A DNA stretch of 64,000 nt. It comes from Microbacterium hydrocarbonoxydans (GTDB lineage Bacteria > Actinomycetota > Actinomycetes > Actinomycetales > Microbacteriaceae). The stretch lies in contig NZ_JAMBOY010000002.1 in assembly GCF_023715885.1 (NCBI RefSeq), positions 434,001-498,000 on the forward strand, written 5' to 3'. Of this stretch, positions 61,849-64,000 are shown one piece after another (the first letter of the stretch is position 1; each line of letters begins with the position of its first letter). The notes below the pieces were generated by a model that saw only the letters and a list, made by a program, of their open reading frames with translations, ran no database searches and was not told the DNA's origin. Made by a program: the position numbers and the translations under genes.

Positions 61849-63228
61849 ATGCCTTCCTTCCTCGAACTCGGCGTACCCGCCGATCTCGCCGCTGTTCTCG
61901 CCGCCTCGGGCAAGACGGAGGCGTTCGCCATCCAGCGCGACACGCTGCCCGACTCGCTCGCCGGCCGCGACCTTCTCGGCCGCGGCCGCACGGGCAGCGG
62001 TAAGACGATCGCGTTCGCGCTGCCCCTCGTCGCCCGCCTCGCCGCCTCCGGCGGGAAGCGCCGCTCCGGCCTCCCCCGCGGGCTCGTGCTGGCACCGACC
62101 CGCGAGCTCGCGACGCAGATCGCCGCGACCCTCGCTCCGCTCGCCGAGGCTGCCGGCCTGAAGGTCACGACCGTGTTCGGCGGTGTGAGCCAGCGCCCGC
62201 AGGAGCAGGCGCTGGGCGGCGGCGTCGACATCGTCGTCGCCTGCCCCGGCCGCCTCGAGGACCTCATGAAGCAGCAGGTCGTCCGCCTGAGCGAGATCGA
62301 GGTCACCGTGCTCGACGAGGCCGACCACATGGCCGACCTCGGATTCCTCCCCGGTGTCACCCGCATCCTGAACGCGACGCCCGCCGGCGGCCAGCGACTG
62401 CTGTTCAGCGCGACGCTCGACCGCGGCATCGACACTCTCGCGCGCCGGTTCCTCGTGAACCCGGTGAGCCACGAGGTCGACGAGGCCAGTGTGCCGGTCG
62501 GCGAGATGACGCACCGCGTGCTCGTCGTGGACTCGACCGAGAACAAGACGACGCTCGTGCGTGATCTCGCCTCCGGCACCGGTCGCCGCATCCTCTTCAC
62601 CCGCACCAAGCACCAGGCCAAGAAACTCGCGAAGCAGCTCACGGCGGCAGGCATCCCCGCCGTCGACCTGCACGGCAACCTCTCGCAGAACGCCCGCGAG
62701 CGCAACCTCGGCGCCTTCTCGAGCGATCCCGACGACGGCGGCGTGCGGGTGCTCGTCGCGACCGACGTCGCGGCCCGCGGCGTGCACGTCGACAACGTCG
62801 ACCTCGTGGTGCACGTCGACCCGCCCATGGAGCACAAGGCGTACCTGCACCGCTCCGGCCGCACGGCGCGTGCCGGTGCTGCGGGCACCGTGGTGACCGT
62901 GGTGCTCCCGGAGCAGCGCCGCGACGTCAAGGACCTGCTGCGCAAGGCCGCCATCACGGCGGCGCTCGAAGAGGTCACGCCCGCTGCCGTCGCTCAGCTG
63001 GTACCCGAGCGCGCGCCGCACGTGCGCCCGGCGCCCGTGCAGAAGCAGCCGCAGCGTCAGGCCCCGAAGCAGCGCCCGGCGGGCGGCGAGCGCGGCTCGG
63101 CCACCACCCCGCCGTCGCGTCGTCGCCGGCGCCCGCGGTCCGGCGGACAGGGACAGGGCGGTAAGGGCGGTCAGTCGCAGGGCGGCTCCCGCCAGGGCGG
63201 TCGCGGTCGCGGCAGCCAGGGCCGCTGA
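61849..63228 (+). CDS. DEAD-box RNA helicase 2
   Basis: 459 residues. AFAIQRDTLP (Q motif), GRTGSGKT (46-53), APTREL, DEAD (156-159), SAT in LLFSATLDRG, ARGVHV and HRSGRTARAG are present. The C-terminal 95 residues are low-complexity, with an arginine-rich stretch (SRRRRRPRSGG) and Gly/Gln/Ser repeats. A paralogue of the 45.2-kb helicase with a shorter tail. Starts at ATG with GGAG upstream. Confidence 0.93.
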   Translation: MPSFLELGVPADLAAVLAASGKTEAFAIQRDTLPDSLAGRDLLGRGRTGSGKTIAFALPLVARLAASGGKRRSGLPRGLVLAPTRELATQIAATLAPLAEAAGLKVTTVFGGVSQRPQEQALGGGVDIVVACPGRLEDLMKQQVVRLSEIEVTVLDEADHMADLGFLPGVTRILNATPAGGQRLLFSATLDRGIDTLARRFLVNPVSHEVDEASVPVGEMTHRVLVVDSTENKTTLVRDLASGTGRRILFTRTKHQAKKLAKQLTAAGIPAVDLHGNLSQNARERNLGAFSSDPDDGGVRVLVATDVAARGVHVDNVDLVVHVDPPMEHKAYLHRSGRTARAGAAGTVVTVVLPEQRRDVKDLLRKAAITAALEEVTPAAVAQLVPERAPHVRPAPVQKQPQRQAPKQRPAGGERGSATTPPSRRRRRPRSGGQGQGGKGGQSQGGSRQGGRGRGSQGR

Positions 63229-63248
63229 CCCCCGCACGACGAGACGAC

Positions 63249-63278
63249 AAGAGCGGATGCCGCACGGCATCCGCTCTT
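63249..63278. terminator. Bidirectional terminator between helicase 2 and gltA
   Basis: 63249-63261 pairs with 63266-63278 over 13 bp around a 4-base loop. It serves the convergent helicase and citrate synthase genes. Confidence 0.75.
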
Positions 63279-63304
63279 CTCGTCTGTGTCTCGTACGTCC
63301 GACG

Positions 63305-64000
63305 TCAGCGCGTCTGGAACGTGCGCTCGACCGAGCCCGTGTACAGCTGCTGCGGACGGCCGATCTTCGTCTGCGGGTCGAGCTGCAGCTCGCGCCACTG
63401 GGCGAGCCAGCCGGGCAGGCGACCGATCGCGAAGAGCACCGTAAACATGCGGGTCGGGAACCCCATGGCCTTGTAGATGACGCCGGTGTAGAAGTCGACG
63501 TTCGGGTAGAGGCGGCGCTCCTTGAAGTAGTCGTCGGCGAGCGCGATCTCCTCGAGCTCCTGCGCGAGGTCGAGAAGCGGGTCGGTCACACCGAGCTCGG
63601 CGAGGACCTCGCCGGCGGCCTCCTTCACGAGCTTGGCGCGCGGGTCGTAGTTCTTGTAGACCCGGTGGCCGAAGCCCATGAGCTTGACGCCCTCCTCCTT
63701 GTTCTTCACACGCTCCACGAAGCGCGAGACGCTCTGACCGGAATCGCGGATCTGGCCGAGCATCGTGAGCACCGCCTCGTTCGCACCACCGTGGAGGGGG
63801 CCTGAGAGGGCCTGGATGCCGGCGGAGATCGATGCGAACTGGTTGGCCCCGGTGGAGCCGACCAGACGCACGGTCGAGGTCGAGGCGTTCTGCTCATGGT
63901 CCTCGTGCAGGATGAGGAGGAGCTCGAGCGCCTTCGACATGACCGGGTTGATCTCGTACGGCTCGGAGTTGACGCCGAAGTTGAGCTTGAGGAAGTTCTC
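63305..64000 (-). CDS. gltA: Citrate synthase, C-terminal part (gene runs off the window)
   Basis: 232 residues of the large and small domains; the N-terminus lies beyond 64000. Catalytic His in [12 protein letters not shown] and [12 protein letters not shown], with [13 protein letters not shown] near the catalytic Asp, identify a type II citrate synthase, which condenses oxaloacetate and acetyl-CoA. The stop at 63305 is 26 bases from the terminator. Confidence 0.95.
   Translation of the reverse strand, partial: ENFLKLNFGVNSEPYEINPVMSKALELLLILHEDHEQNASTSTVRLVGSTGANQFASISAGIQALSGPLHGGANEAVLTMLGQIRDSGQSVSRFVERVKNKEEGVKLMGFGHRVYKNYDPRAKLVKEAAGEVLAELGVTDPLLDLAQELEEIALADDYFKERRLYPNVDFYTGVIYKAMGFPTRMFTVLFAIGRLPGWLAQWRELQLDPQTKIGRPQQLYTGSVERTFQTR

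Noticed and set aside
61673..62161. Plus-strand frame starting in the DEAD-box 2 leader
   Set aside because: Runs out of frame into the helicase gene and is Arg/Ser/Pro-rich, typical of a shadow; no ribosome site.

Overview
The window is ordinary chromosomal DNA of a high-GC actinobacterium, most likely Microbacteriaceae (Microbacterium or a close relative). This rests on the GC-rich codon use, the stand-alone RmlC that resembles the N-terminal half of the Micrococcales RmlC-RmlD fusion, the AdnA/AdnB helicase-nuclease pair, small conserved DUF3107 and DUF3117 proteins, a ferritin-like/RhlE neighbourhood and an LAXTG sorting signal. I see no insertion sequence, prophage, integrase, CRISPR array or obvious transferred island. 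The only RNA gene recognised is an initiator tRNA(fMet).

Layout. 0-21.5 kb: envelope genes mixed with housekeeping. dTDP-rhamnose genes (rmlA, rmlB, rmlC-like) are followed by a 1151-residue secreted repeat protein, a GT4 glycosyltransferase, a DUF4012 protein, a small LAXTG-anchored surface protein and an LCP-family glycopolymer ligase. purE, purK, a PH-domain protein and birA lie among them. Next come a GT2 glycosyltransferase, three CDP-glycerol glycerophosphotransferase-family proteins (a teichoic-acid-like polymer) and an HtrA protease. 21.6-26.3 kb: a DapC-like aminotransferase, two nitrilase-superfamily enzymes, tRNA-fMet and an NCS1 permease.

26.4-46.7 kb: a block whose order matches, from memory, Mycobacterium tuberculosis Rv3193c-Rv3211. 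It holds UPF0182, a PDZ-Lon-like protease, a DUF2342 zincin-like protein, a ThiF/TOMM-like protein, uvrD2, nudC, adnB, adnA, DUF3107, a small membrane protein, a ferritin-like protein and a RhlE-type helicase. whiB7 and the glutaredoxin of the mycobacterial locus are absent. A degenerate kinase sits between nudC and adnB.

46.6-64 kb: DUF817, PHP phosphoesterase, EEP nuclease and pepP are followed by a second block resembling Rv1232c-Rv1201c: MgtE-like CBS protein, DUF1003, mrp, a small membrane protein, tatB, O-methyltransferase, DUF3117, dapE and dapD, with a mannosyltransferase inserted. A second DEAD-box helicase and the 3' part of citrate synthase close the window.

How it works together. 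Rhamnose donors, glycosyltransferases, glycerophosphotransferases and LCP build and attach cell-wall glycopolymer. dapD, dapE and possibly the aminotransferase supply diaminopimelate or lysine. adnAB and uvrD2 handle DNA breaks and repair. Transcription appears to be largely leaderless: over twenty units show a TAnnnT-like -10 box 6-7 bases before an ATG/GTG. The most unusual items are the degenerate kinase, the threefold repeat surface protein, a hairpin that contains both a promoter and a start codon, a four-copy intergenic inverted repeat, an over-used CGGATGCC word, and several convergent genes whose coding ends overlap.
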